Positions 30,287-38,710 of a stretch of DNA of 60,783 nt are shown one piece after another. Position 1 is the first letter of the stretch, and each line of letters begins with the position of its first letter. Below the pieces are notes generated by a model. That model saw only the letters and a list, made by a program, of their open reading frames with translations. It ran no database searches and was not told where the DNA came from. The stretch comes from Aliiglaciecola lipolytica (GTDB lineage Bacteria > Pseudomonadota > Gammaproteobacteria > Enterobacterales > Alteromonadaceae). The position numbers and the translations under genes are program-made. Location of the stretch: NCBI RefSeq assembly GCF_018860635.1, contig NZ_JAHKPT010000036.1:20071-80853 (forward strand). Reading direction: 5' to 3'.

Positions 30287-31069
30287 ATGAACAATCGCTG
30301 TTTAGCAGGATTGCTACTAGTGCTAATAGCCTCGCCTGCGGCGTTTGCAAACTCTTCACTTAAAGACATTCGATTTGTAGCTGGCGCATCGCTAGGATAT
30401 AGCACCTTTTCCTTTTCCGAAAAACTCGATCACGACATCAGCTTTCCTAGCGTCAATATTCCTGTCGCCGTGACTCTTGAAAACTGGCAATTGTCAGCCA
30501 ACTTACAGACCACCTTGAAGGATGCTGATATATCCGAAGAAGAAGATACGGGTAAAGCATCTCGTGATGATCTAGACATCACATTAGGCTATCGACTATC
30601 AAAAAATTGGACGCTATTTGGTGGTTACAAATATGGCAACACCAAAATTCAATTTACTCCACGGGACATCGACGAAGAAGATCAACTTAACATTACCGAT
30701 GAACGTTATCGACAAAAAGGACCATTTGTTGGGATAAGTTATCATTGGCAATTTGAGAAAGCTGGCAGTCTTAGTCTGTCTGTCGCTTTCGCAGACCTAA
30801 GGGCAAACAACGTTTTTTCTGAAAATACAGATGAAGAAGAGGAAGAAGAGGCAATAGAATTTGACGATCTAACAGGAAATGTTTCTGGTGACACCAAAGG
30901 ATTTAGTTATAGCTTAAGTTGGACAATGCCAGTTTCCAGCAACTTACTGTTTCAAACACGTTTTAAGATAAATGACTATCAGCAAGATATCGATTATAAC
31001 GGCGCTCAATTTAACGGCATCGATGAATCTTTTACTTCCTTGCACGTTGGCCTAGCTTACGTTTTTTAA
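30287..31069 (+). CDS. Outer-membrane beta-barrel protein with acidic loops
   Basis: 260 aa. A Sec signal peptide (about residues 1-21, cleavage after AFA) is followed by alternating amphipathic strands (FVAGASLGYSTFSF, LDITLGYRLSKNWTLFGGYKYG, GPFVGISYHWQFE, FTSLHVGLAYVF at the end with terminal Phe), typical of a small eight-to-ten-stranded outer-membrane barrel. Two predicted loops are very acidic: EEEDTGK and a run of six Glu near ENTDEEEEEE. Function is unknown. The start at 30287 has AGAGAG upstream; the frame is open from 30254 via TTG, which is unlikely. It is convergent with the caspase gene, the two stops being five bases apart. Confidence 0.8.
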   Translation: MNNRCLAGLLLVLIASPAAFANSSLKDIRFVAGASLGYSTFSFSEKLDHDISFPSVNIPVAVTLENWQLSANLQTTLKDADISEEEDTGKASRDDLDITLGYRLSKNWTLFGGYKYGNTKIQFTPRDIDEEDQLNITDERYRQKGPFVGISYHWQFEKAGSLSLSVAFADLRANNVFSENTDEEEEEEAIEFDDLTGNVSGDTKGFSYSLSWTMPVSSNLLFQTRFKINDYQQDIDYNGAQFNGIDESFTSLHVGLAYVF

Positions 31070-31074
31070 GCCAT

Positions 31075-31869
31075 TCAAAATACCACTATATTGGGGACTT
31101 CCTTGTTTTTGGGAGGGCTGAAATAGACCTCTCCAAGTAACGATGAATGTTCCCATGGAATTTGCCTATTGCGAGTTTCCTTTGCCACTGCCGAGCGGAC
31201 TTTTTTAAATACTTCTTCAATCGAGATGCTTTCGGAAATGTATTTAAGTAGATGTTTAGTATAAACACCATTGTCGCTCCTGCCGTCTAACGCTATCCCT
31301 CCAGGCTCAGTGGCAAAGGCAATCAGTGTAGCCGACGGAGCTTTCACCGGAGCTAGACCTTGAGACACTAAAACGTTGCCACTGCCTTCAAAAGGATTAT
31401 TACGACAAGCATCTAAAATCACAATGTTTTGTAACTCATTAGTACTTTTCATCAGTTCAAATAGATGGGAGAGATTATACAACTGATCAACAAATTCCTG
31501 TTCACTTTCAAACTGGATATTAAGAGGGATGAGGTAATTGGCATGATTAATTTGTATTGCATGCCCCGCATAATAAACAACGGCTAGCTTTTGACTGCCA
31601 GCAGCCTTAGCGACTTCTTCGTAGAACCCATTAATCCCTTGGCGTAGAGTCAACGAATTTGCGTCAGTTAAGGTGGTCACTCGAAAACCGAGTTCGAAAA
31701 AAGCGTCAGAAATAGCTTCCGCATCATTGAGGGTATTTTTTAAAGGCGCTACTTGGTAATTTTGATTGCCAATTACTAACGCAAAACGGTCGAGATTAAC
31801 CCCATAGGCACGACCTAAAATCGAGTACAGAGTGATAACCGATAACAGAAGAAATACAATCCAGCGCAT
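31075..31869 (-). CDS. Exported caspase-fold (peptidase C14) protein
   Basis: 264 aa. An N-terminal signal peptide or anchor (about residues 3-20) precedes a caspase-like domain beginning RFALVIGNQNY and continuing LKNTLNDAEAISDAFFELGF. The catalytic dyad is intact: His103 in YYAGHA and Cys155 in ILDACRNNP. The rest of the fold includes IAFATEPGGIALDG and NGVYTKHLL. Bacterial C14 proteins of this branch are widespread, often with unknown substrates; with the dyad present, cysteine peptidase activity in the periplasm is the natural inference. No effector or repeat domain follows. It is divergent from the three-gene operon at 32191 and convergent with the barrel gene. Confidence 0.88.
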   Translation of the reverse strand: MRWIVFLLLSVITLYSILGRAYGVNLDRFALVIGNQNYQVAPLKNTLNDAEAISDAFFELGFRVTTLTDANSLTLRQGINGFYEEVAKAAGSQKLAVVYYAGHAIQINHANYLIPLNIQFESEQEFVDQLYNLSHLFELMKSTNELQNIVILDACRNNPFEGSGNVLVSQGLAPVKAPSATLIAFATEPGGIALDGRSDNGVYTKHLLKYISESISIEEVFKKVRSAVAKETRNRQIPWEHSSLLGEVYFSPPKNKEVPNIVVF

Positions 31870-31982
31870 TTGACACCAACATTATAGAATCAGATATAAA
31901 GCATACTGGTTTATAGGTTAATACTCAAAGGTACGCTATTTACGATTCAGTAGGCTTACTCAAAGCAACACTTTATATTCTT

Positions 31983-31999
31983 CCCCCCCCCAAAAAAAA
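31983..31999. repeat. Homopolymer pair, about nine C then eight A
   Basis: A run of about nine cytosines directly followed by about eight adenines lies in the 321-base divergent gap between the caspase gene (minus) and the membrane-protein operon (plus). Long C runs are rare in this AT-rich intergenic DNA. It could change length by slippage and alter promoter spacing, or be a sequencing-prone site. No promoter boxes could be assigned with confidence in the gap (31870-32190). Confidence 0.8.
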
Positions 32000-32190
32000 G
32001 AACAGTGATTAAAGAATATTGGTTAATGAGTGTGTGAAATTAGCGACATTGCGTTTTTTGGTCTATAACCAAAAGATGCAAGTTCAATAAGCAGCAGAAA
32101 GAGCTTCTAAACATTGTCATGTAGTTTCAAAGGAATTGACAACTAACATTGATTTACTGGCTATTGCTACCAGTAAAACTTGGGAGATAC

Positions 32191-33234
32191 ATGAGGATGG
32201 ATAACCGTACCCCACGAACAATCGGGCAATCCTTTATACTTAAATTAATCGGATTGCTGATCTTTATAATTATAGTGTACTTAGCATCTCACATTACATT
32301 GATGCACACTAAGTCTAATCTAAATAGTGCAATATCTTGGCAGTATTTTGCGCAAATTTCTAAAATCGGCGAGGTCGATTTCAAAAACCTAAGTGACTTA
32401 GACTGGTACATTGACGCCCAGGAAAGTACGCATACCATAGGCAAAATTAGAGACCGTTCTACTACAATTTATGAACTATTCACCAAGACCAAAGCGCAAA
32501 TTTTTCAATTAAAATCACACCTTAATGATCACCAACAAATCGTTCCTGTTGAGACGCTAGTCAATCAGGGAGCTTATGATGAGGCGTACATTCTAGTAGC
32601 TAACATTGGTACTAAACTAGCTGCTAGTAACTTATTACCCAACACCATTAAACAAAATTTGTTTGCTTTATCTAGGTTGAAACGTCAACAAATGATTGAC
32701 CTACATACCCTATCCCCTCCTAGCAAACTTTTCATGTGGACATCTCCCAATTTATCTATGTTGGAGGTTCTCTTTTGGGCAGTCTTTGGAGTAATAACTA
32801 ACTTATTGGTGAACTCCGCGGAATATCTTCGCAAACAGAACTTTAATCCGTTAGAGCGTTGGGTCGCTTATACCAAACTTATTTATGGACCTATTCTAGC
32901 CTTAGTCATGGTGATGGCAATTATGTTTGGTTGGTTTGACATTGGTCCGTATGAAGCCCGAGTTTGGACACTTCCATTAATAGGATTCATTTTTGGTTAC
33001 GCTTCCAGACGCACAGCTTCGTTATTCGACAAATTAATTGAAAAAGTACTAGGAGCAGCAACAAGTAGTATAAATGAAGGACCACAAAAAATTTATGAGG
33101 AACGAACGAAATTACTTAGAGCCTTAAAAAGTGCAGCTGAACCCAAATCTATCGACGAAATTAAACGTCAAGCTAAAGAGCTTGCCCACGGGTTAGTAGA
33201 ATCTGAACTTGCGAAGAAGGATACTTCCAAATGA
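32191..33234 (+). CDS. Four-span inner-membrane protein, unknown function
   Basis: 347 aa. Membrane segments at about residues 14-36, 190-208, 229-249 and 258-272; a periplasmic helical domain lies between the first two (about 37-189), and a cytosolic, charged, coiled-coil-like C-terminus (about 275-347) follows the last. No family recognised. The frame opens at a TTG (32149), but the ATG at 32191 follows GGGAG and is chosen. It overlaps the following lipoprotein gene by four bases (ATGA), so the two are co-translated. Confidence 0.72.
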   Translation: MRMDNRTPRTIGQSFILKLIGLLIFIIIVYLASHITLMHTKSNLNSAISWQYFAQISKIGEVDFKNLSDLDWYIDAQESTHTIGKIRDRSTTIYELFTKTKAQIFQLKSHLNDHQQIVPVETLVNQGAYDEAYILVANIGTKLAASNLLPNTIKQNLFALSRLKRQQMIDLHTLSPPSKLFMWTSPNLSMLEVLFWAVFGVITNLLVNSAEYLRKQNFNPLERWVAYTKLIYGPILALVMVMAIMFGWFDIGPYEARVWTLPLIGFIFGYASRRTASLFDKLIEKVLGAATSSINEGPQKIYEERTKLLRALKSAAEPKSIDEIKRQAKELAHGLVESELAKKDTSK

Positions 33235-34313
33235 AAATACCAGTGAATTTTATTATTATAATCAGCCTAGTAATCTCAGTGAGCGGCTGTGCAACTCAGG
33301 CGGTGTTAAATCTCACCGACAGATCCGTTGAAAATCAAAAAATCTTAGCTCAACAACATGCCAATATTGCCAATGCTTTTAACCAGCAACTATCGACTGA
33401 AGTGGAGATGGTTAAATTAGTCGGGTCTGAACTGAGCAAGCAGTGTGACGCTATAAACCAGAGAACTCACACATACGCTCAAGCTTTAATTAGTAATTCC
33501 AAACTTAAAATTAAGCAACGCTTTTATGAACAAGTAATTGAGTTTCAAAATAAAACATACCCACAACAGTTCAATACTGCATATGCTCCTTTAGAGGCTT
33601 CCTTTAAGGTTTATGAAGCTCAATTAAAAGAGCTTGAAAATGCACAAACCATAACGCCACTTGATGTGGATGTTAGTCGAAAAATAATAGTTAAAAAGAC
33701 CCAAATATTAGCCGTTTCAGGTCGCCACTCTAGGGATGATTTGGATTTACGAGAGACCTATTTTGAGAAGATATTAAAATATAAAACGACTCTGTTCGAT
33801 AATATTGATGCCCAATACACAATGATCAACCCACCAGCGGGGACAGATTGTAAGAGCTTCAATAATCAGGCTCAAGACATTGCCAAGCAACTGTTAAGCC
33901 TGCAAGCAAGTTTAGCTGCTCACTATGGTCAACTGGATACACTAAACGATCAACAGTTACAAACCTTGTTAACTTTAAAAAATAATGTTGATAGGTCTCC
34001 AATTTACGAACTAATTTTGGAAGGTGCTAGCGATAACCTCAAAACCAAATTAACAGCCATAAGCAGTAAGCTTAGTGGTCTATTGACGCCATTAAGCTCT
34101 ACCTTTGACCAGTTTTTAGGGAAGCTGTCGAATAACGCATTTCAGAGTTTAGGTAACCTAACGGGCACGTTAAATAACCTAGAAACGAATTTAACTAAAA
34201 GTATTAATAATAAGTTCAGTGATTTAATAGACGAAATTCCAAATCATGTAAATAACTTAATCAATCAACACGCTGCATCACCTATGCCTGCTAAGTCGCA
34301 AGGAGAAGAATAA
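33231..34313 (+). CDS. Long helical lipoprotein, unknown function
   Basis: 360 aa. Lipoprotein signal with lipobox SVSGC, Cys20, and Ala at +2, consistent with outer-membrane sorting. The mature part is almost entirely predicted helix and coiled coil, Gln/Asn/Leu-rich (VENQKILAQQHANIANAF, LKTKLTAISSKLSGLL). Two further cysteines (KQCDAIN, TDCKSF) could pair. No family recognised. It sits between a membrane protein (ATGA overlap) and a soluble coiled-coil protein (TAATG overlap), suggesting the three form one envelope complex. Confidence 0.72.
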   Translation: MKIPVNFIIIISLVISVSGCATQAVLNLTDRSVENQKILAQQHANIANAFNQQLSTEVEMVKLVGSELSKQCDAINQRTHTYAQALISNSKLKIKQRFYEQVIEFQNKTYPQQFNTAYAPLEASFKVYEAQLKELENAQTITPLDVDVSRKIIVKKTQILAVSGRHSRDDLDLRETYFEKILKYKTTLFDNIDAQYTMINPPAGTDCKSFNNQAQDIAKQLLSLQASLAAHYGQLDTLNDQQLQTLLTLKNNVDRSPIYELILEGASDNLKTKLTAISSKLSGLLTPLSSTFDQFLGKLSNNAFQSLGNLTGTLNNLETNLTKSINNKFSDLIDEIPNHVNNLINQHAASPMPAKSQGEE

Positions 34314-34741
34314 TGAGAACCAGAAGATTAGTACCTAGTTTCGACGCTCTTCCGCCAGAGGCGAAAAAAATAGCGGATAATGCCAGACAAGAAATGGATG
34401 ATTGGATCGATGAAAAAGTCGAGGCCTTAGCCGACGACATGACTACTGAGTTGAGTAAAGGTGTAGCCCTGCTGCAAGCACAAGTTTCCGAGATAGAAAG
34501 TGAGCTGGCCGAAAGCCGCAAAAGCATGGAGGCCATATTAGGACAAATAACCAAGCTTCAACAAGATATCACTCTGGGGGATGGGGCTGAAATCAACAAA
34601 GCCATAGAACTGACCCAACAAAGTGTTGAAAAAGTGAAAACTGAATTGGCCAATCGTGAGGCTAAATGGAAAGCCTTGGGCAATGGCATTGTTGATCAAG
34701 TGTCAGGTGCTATCGGTAAGGTCATTCCTATAAGCATTTGA
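34313..34741 (+). CDS. Soluble coiled-coil protein, unknown function
   Basis: 142 aa, no signal peptide or membrane helix, strongly acidic and helical: VEALADDMTTELSKGVALL then ESELAESRKSMEAILGQITK. It starts on the A of the preceding stop codon (TAATG), so it is translated with the lipoprotein gene. Because the partner is exported and this protein is not, it may instead act on the cytosolic tail of the four-span protein. No family recognised. Confidence 0.7.
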   Translation: MRTRRLVPSFDALPPEAKKIADNARQEMDDWIDEKVEALADDMTTELSKGVALLQAQVSEIESELAESRKSMEAILGQITKLQQDITLGDGAEINKAIELTQQSVEKVKTELANREAKWKALGNGIVDQVSGAIGKVIPISI

Positions 34742-34810
34742 GATAATAGGTTTATAGAAATTTACGGAACATAATGTATCCAGCAGATTATGAGTAAATT
34801 CAACACCTAT

Positions 34811-34834
34811 AAAAAAGTCTCGCTTCAGCGAGGC
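34811..34834 (-). terminator. Orphan rho-independent terminator (minus strand)
   Basis: On the minus strand AGCCTCGC, loop TGAA, GCGAGACT is followed by TTTTTT: an eight-pair stem with one mismatch and a U tract. On the plus strand there is no T run, so it serves minus-strand transcription, yet no protein gene lies upstream on that strand for over 1.2 kb. It therefore marks the end of a non-coding transcript. Confidence 0.75.
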
Positions 34835-34968
34835 TAGTGACTGGATATTGTGCAAACTATTTAGTCATGGGACAACGTAAAGAAACGACCCTCAAAAGGC
34901 CAAGTCCCATCACAGCCATAGTACTCGGCTCTGTTTCATCAACATGGCCTGGTTGTGCTGGGTTAATT
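34811..34968 (-). ncRNA. Candidate intergenic small RNA ending at the orphan terminator
   Basis: Minus-strand boxes TTCGTG and TAAAAT (complement of 34976-34981), 17 bases apart, could start a transcript near 34968, which would run about 158 nt to the terminator. Inside it ATGGGAC and GTCCCAT form a seven-pair helix enclosing about 30 nt. The 34742-35101 gap contains no other recognisable feature and no open frame of note on the minus strand. Expression and family are unknown; this is an inference from layout. Confidence 0.4.
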
Positions 34969-35101
34969 TAGCTGTATTTTACCGACGCTGATTTCATCCA
35001 CGAAAACAACAATCAAAGTGTAATAAGGGATATCATGATAAAATAAGTTTCAAAGCTGACAATAGCTAGTTGCCACTTAAGTAATGAGTTAACTAAATAC
35101 A

Positions 35102-36004
35102 ATGCACACAAGAAACCTCCATAAAAACGGCTATGATTTTGCTCAGCTAGTTAAATTCGCTCCACAGCTCACAAACTTTATTATAAAAAAAGAAGGGAGA
35201 CGAGCGACCATCAATTTCGCCGAACCCAGCGCAGTAAAAACCCTCAATCAAGCGCTGTTAAAACAATATTACAAGTTAAGCTACTGGGATATTCCTGAGG
35301 GTTTCTTGTGCCCTCCTGTCCCAGGAAGAGCGGATTACATTCATCATATTGCTGACTTAATCACTGCAACCACAAACAAGCAAAATGACGTTTTAGGACT
35401 AGATATTGGCGTGGGGGCTAATGTTATTTATCCCATAATTGGTAGCCAAACCTATGGCTGGCACTTTGTTGGCAGTGATATCAGCGACGCCTCACTGCAA
35501 TCAGCAAGACATATTGTCGCCAACAACGACAATCTAAAAAAGCAGATCACTATTCGCAAACAACAGAATAGCCAGCATATATTTAAAGGATTAATTCAGC
35601 CAGACGATAAATTTACCTTTACTATGTGTAATCCCCCTTTTCACGCCAATGCAAAAGACGCATTAGCTGGAAACCAGCGTAAGAACCGTAACCTCGCTAG
35701 ACATAAACAAAAAAGACAAGGCAGGGAGCAACGCTATTGCGAAGCGAACAAAACCCATCTTAACTTTGCCGGACAGCACAACGAATTATGGTGTAAAGGC
35801 GGCGAACCAGCGTTTATCAGTAAGATGATTATTGAAAGTCAGCAATTTGCCAAACAAGTGCAATGGTTTACCTGTTTAGTTTCCAAAAAAGAGCATCTAA
35901 ATGCGATCTACCGGCAATTAAAGCAAGTCCAGGTCAAAGAGGTTAAAACCATTGAAATGCATCAAGGTAGTAAAGTGAGCCGCTTTATTGGCTGGCAATT
36001 TTAA
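35102..36004 (+). CDS. rlmF: 23S rRNA m6A1618 methyltransferase RlmF
   Basis: 300 aa, E. coli RlmF (YbiN) being about 308. It methylates N6 of A1618 in 23S rRNA using S-adenosylmethionine. The family block DIPEGFLCPPVPGRADYIHH is nearly identical to E. coli; motif I is LGLDIGVGANVIYP, and the catalytic NPPFH motif of N6-adenine methyltransferases is present (about residues 179-183). It stands alone, about 360 bases after the coiled-coil gene. Confidence 0.96.
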   Translation: MHTRNLHKNGYDFAQLVKFAPQLTNFIIKKEGRRATINFAEPSAVKTLNQALLKQYYKLSYWDIPEGFLCPPVPGRADYIHHIADLITATTNKQNDVLGLDIGVGANVIYPIIGSQTYGWHFVGSDISDASLQSARHIVANNDNLKKQITIRKQQNSQHIFKGLIQPDDKFTFTMCNPPFHANAKDALAGNQRKNRNLARHKQKRQGREQRYCEANKTHLNFAGQHNELWCKGGEPAFISKMIIESQQFAKQVQWFTCLVSKKEHLNAIYRQLKQVQVKEVKTIEMHQGSKVSRFIGWQF

Positions 36005-36133
36005 GCCAATTCCTGCAAAGTTTTAAGCCACTTTCTACAACGAATCGCAAAAGTCTTCATAGTAGATAAAGGAAAAGCGCAACTAAGTGCGCCTTCCATT
36101 TAGCTATACTGAATGTAAAAAAGATAAATAGTC

Positions 36134-36376
36134 TTAAAAAACACCACTGGACGAACAAACCTGCTGAGCAGCTTTAAGCTGAGAGTTATAGTGGCAAGCG
36201 CCTAATCCCATACTACTCGCTTCGAAGTAGCCATTTTCGCAATCTCTTATTGCGTATTCATCACCATTGTTACAGCGTAGTTTTATCCACACACCATCAC
36301 GGCTTAAATAGGTCGATAAATTCTTCTTGGCCGTTGACTGACTGCTATTACTACTGCTGCTACTGGGAAATTGCCC
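36134..36376 (-). pseudogene. Remnant of a secreted Cys-containing protein, no start
   Basis: An 80-codon open stretch on the minus strand is bounded upstream by an in-frame TAG (36377-36379) and has no ATG before residue 50 or so. It reads Ser-rich (SSSSNSSQSTAKKNLSTYL) and then WIKLRCNNGDEYAIRDCENG and ACHYNSQLKAAQQVCSS. The regular cysteines and coding-like composition suggest the 3' end of a broken gene. A GTG within the frame could start a short peptide. The rest of the 36005-36459 gap has nothing recognised. Confidence 0.35.
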
Positions 36377-36459
36377 CTAGCACTATTTAACCAACAAGAA
36401 TTTGTCTCAAAAAGCGCAAAGAAATAGGCTTTTTACAGATGCGGTTAAATTAACAATGA

Positions 36460-36987
36460 TTAAAAAGTTTCCGCTAGTTTTACTGCCGAACCTTTCATTA
36501 ATTGTTTGGCTCGCTGAATATCTTTTTTATCTTTGGTCTGCACAACGACCGACCATTGATTGTTCTTTCTTCCTTGCCTCACTTCATTGACCACTGAATC
36601 ATGATCTGGTCTTAAAGAAGCGGCTCCTGCTACTAGCAGCCCCATAAAAGTGCCTAAAGTACCTGTTGCTATCATCAACATTATCGGACTAGAAACGGCA
36701 AATTGAATACCGGAAATAATCAAAGAAGAGGCCACTAATAAGCCGATAACTAAGCCGATTAATCCCAACATAATATGCGACGCCAACAATGTGCGACCAA
36801 TTTGTTTAGTTTCAGGTTCGATTTTTTTAGCAAACTGTTTATCTTTCGGTGAAACCACTGCTACTTCGTCGCTGGATACGCCACCTTTAGTGATTAAGAT
36901 TTCAGCTGTTTTCTTGGCTGTAGATTCATCTTCAAACACCCCTACTACTTTTCCCGGGTGATGTTCTTCATTCATTTTAAGGTTCAT
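36460..36987 (-). CDS. General-stress-type membrane protein, function unknown
   Basis: 175 aa. An N-terminal alpha/beta segment (KVVGVFEDESTAKKTAEIL) like the general stress protein 17M / DUF1269 fold, then two membrane helices at about 62-90 and 94-122 with glycine-rich stretches (LGLIGLVIGLLVASS, ATGTLGTFMGLLVAGAA), then a soluble end WSVVVQTKDKKDIQRAKQL. It resembles stress-induced membrane proteins with glycine-zipper features, but no function is established. ATG at 36987 has GGAG six bases upstream; the TTG four codons earlier is rejected. Confidence 0.75.
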   Translation of the reverse strand: MNLKMNEEHHPGKVVGVFEDESTAKKTAEILITKGGVSSDEVAVVSPKDKQFAKKIEPETKQIGRTLLASHIMLGLIGLVIGLLVASSLIISGIQFAVSSPIMLMIATGTLGTFMGLLVAGAASLRPDHDSVVNEVRQGRKNNQWSVVVQTKDKKDIQRAKQLMKGSAVKLAETF

Positions 36988-37501
36988 ATCATTCTCCAAC
37001 TACTTTTAATCCAGGTTTGATTAATCTTCGATTTAATAAAACTCAGATTTATTTATTCACTTAGCAATGTATGAGCAAGGTGAATGCCAGTTACAAGTAA
37101 TCATAGTGAAGTGAGAAATGAGATTCCGACTCTATTCAAATAATTCCATTTTTTGACGGCAAAAGAGACACGTCAGATTATTAAGAAACAACAACAGGAA
37201 TACTCTAAGCGATTGTATTAAATATATTTTATTTAAACTTACAATCATCTTGAAATATAAATTAAGCGCTGGGAGTTTTTCAACTATGCGGACAGCAAAT
37301 TTAACAGTAAATACTCACTAACCGCTATTTGGATAGTTAAAATAAGTAAACCAAGTGAAACATTTTCAAAGTGTGTAACTTTTACCCAGTGATAAGATCT
37401 CTCCCATCGTTCTGTGTGTTGGTCGAAATTCATTTGCCTAAACGGCTAAAAAATAGTTAAAGTTGGTTGGTTTTCTCAGTGCAAAATAGGAATAGTTAAA
37501 A
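36988..37501. other. Intergenic stretch upstream of zapE, nothing assigned
   Basis: About 510 AT-rich bases between the divergently transcribed stress-type gene and zapE. It must hold both promoters. I see no strong inverted repeat, tandem repeat, tRNA or credible open frame here. Confidence 0.6.
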
Positions 37502-38692
37502 ATGCCTGATGGCGTCAGTCAGACTTCAACTCTGCACACTCCCCTTGCTGTTTATCGTTCGCAAATTGGCAGTAAACTTGTGGACGACCCATCGCAGTTA
37601 CAAGCAATAACGGCATTGAATGCGCTATTCTTAGAACTCACCAATCCACGTAAAGCGACTAGCGACATTCAAAAAGGACTCTACTTGTGGGGTGATGTGG
37701 GCCGCGGTAAAACATTTTTGATGGATTTGTTTTATGATTGCCTTCCGGCTAAGGGCAAATTAAGACTGCATTTTCATCGTTTTATGGCACGTATCCATCA
37801 AGCCCTTAAAGAACATGCAGGCCAACAAGATCCGCTTGTGCAGATTGCCAAAGATCTGGCAAAACATAATCGTATCTTATGTTTTGATGAGTTTTTTGTA
37901 TCTGACATTGGCGATGCCATGATCTTGGCTGGTTTATTCACCTGTTTGTTTGAACAAGGCGTTGTGCTAGTGGCAACCTCAAATATCCCCACCGAGCGTT
38001 TATACGAAAACGGCCTAGCCCGTCACAAATTTCTGCCTTGCATTGCTTTATTGCAACAACATACCCAAACCTTGCATCTTGCCGGTAAGCAAGATCATCG
38101 GTTACATGCACAAAATGTGGAAATTAACAGCACAGTTGACCAGTTCCTTTCAAATTACATTGGAGTTGGCTCAAGCATAGATTTGCCGACTATTTTTTCG
38201 GAGTTAACGCAGGCAATTCCGTTAACACAAATAAACCATTCCAGTATCGATATTTGTCATCGTCAGATCCCTGTTATTCAGGCTACCCAAAGGCATATTC
38301 AAAACTCAGTGGTTTGGTTCGATTTTGCCGCATTGTGCGAAGGCCCGCGCTCTCAACTCGATTACATTGAGATAGCATCGAGCTATAACACCCTGATGCT
38401 AAGCGGCGTGCCTCAACTAGGTGGCAAAGTTAGAGGCTGGATTAAAGCACGAGGCACAGAAGATGGTGTAGGTGAGAACCAGGCGACCACTACTGGTGAA
38501 CGGGTTGTATCTTACGCGGTAAATGACGACATGGCGCGACGTTTTATCAGCCTGATAGACGAACTTTATGACCAAGGAGTCCGATTATACTTAAGTACGG
38601 AAGTACCACTTAACGAACTCTATTTAGAGGGGGCCCTCACATTTGAATTCCGCCGTACCTATAGTCGTCTAATTGAAATGAGCCGAGATTAA
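37502..38692 (+). CDS. zapE: Cell division protein ZapE (AFG1-like ATPase)
   Basis: 396 aa, slightly longer than E. coli ZapE (375 aa). AFG1/LACE1-type AAA ATPase that acts on the FtsZ ring. Walker A is GDVGRGKT (about residues 64-71), Walker B ILCFDEFFVSD (about 125-135), and FHRFMARIHQAL and ATSNIPTERLYENGL are family blocks. A short AGGA site precedes the ATG. In many relatives zapE is next to rplM, which is not the case here. Downstream is the 29-bp palindromic array. Confidence 0.93.
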   Translation: MPDGVSQTSTLHTPLAVYRSQIGSKLVDDPSQLQAITALNALFLELTNPRKATSDIQKGLYLWGDVGRGKTFLMDLFYDCLPAKGKLRLHFHRFMARIHQALKEHAGQQDPLVQIAKDLAKHNRILCFDEFFVSDIGDAMILAGLFTCLFEQGVVLVATSNIPTERLYENGLARHKFLPCIALLQQHTQTLHLAGKQDHRLHAQNVEINSTVDQFLSNYIGVGSSIDLPTIFSELTQAIPLTQINHSSIDICHRQIPVIQATQRHIQNSVVWFDFAALCEGPRSQLDYIEIASSYNTLMLSGVPQLGGKVRGWIKARGTEDGVGENQATTTGERVVSYAVNDDMARRFISLIDELYDQGVRLYLSTEVPLNELYLEGALTFEFRRTYSRLIEMSRD

Positions 38693-38710
38693 CCTGATTT
38701 TTTTCATCAT

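Noticed and set aside
31086-31271. 61-codon minus-strand frame within the caspase gene
   Set aside because: It lies inside the conserved caspase frame and has no independent support.
29432-34741. Prophage or insertion element
   Set aside because: No integrase, transposase, terminal repeat or tRNA att site was seen; the block is accessory but without mobile-element hallmarks.
34313-34741. Antitoxin or phasin-like regulator
   Set aside because: Helical composition alone is not enough; there is no toxin partner or DNA-binding motif.
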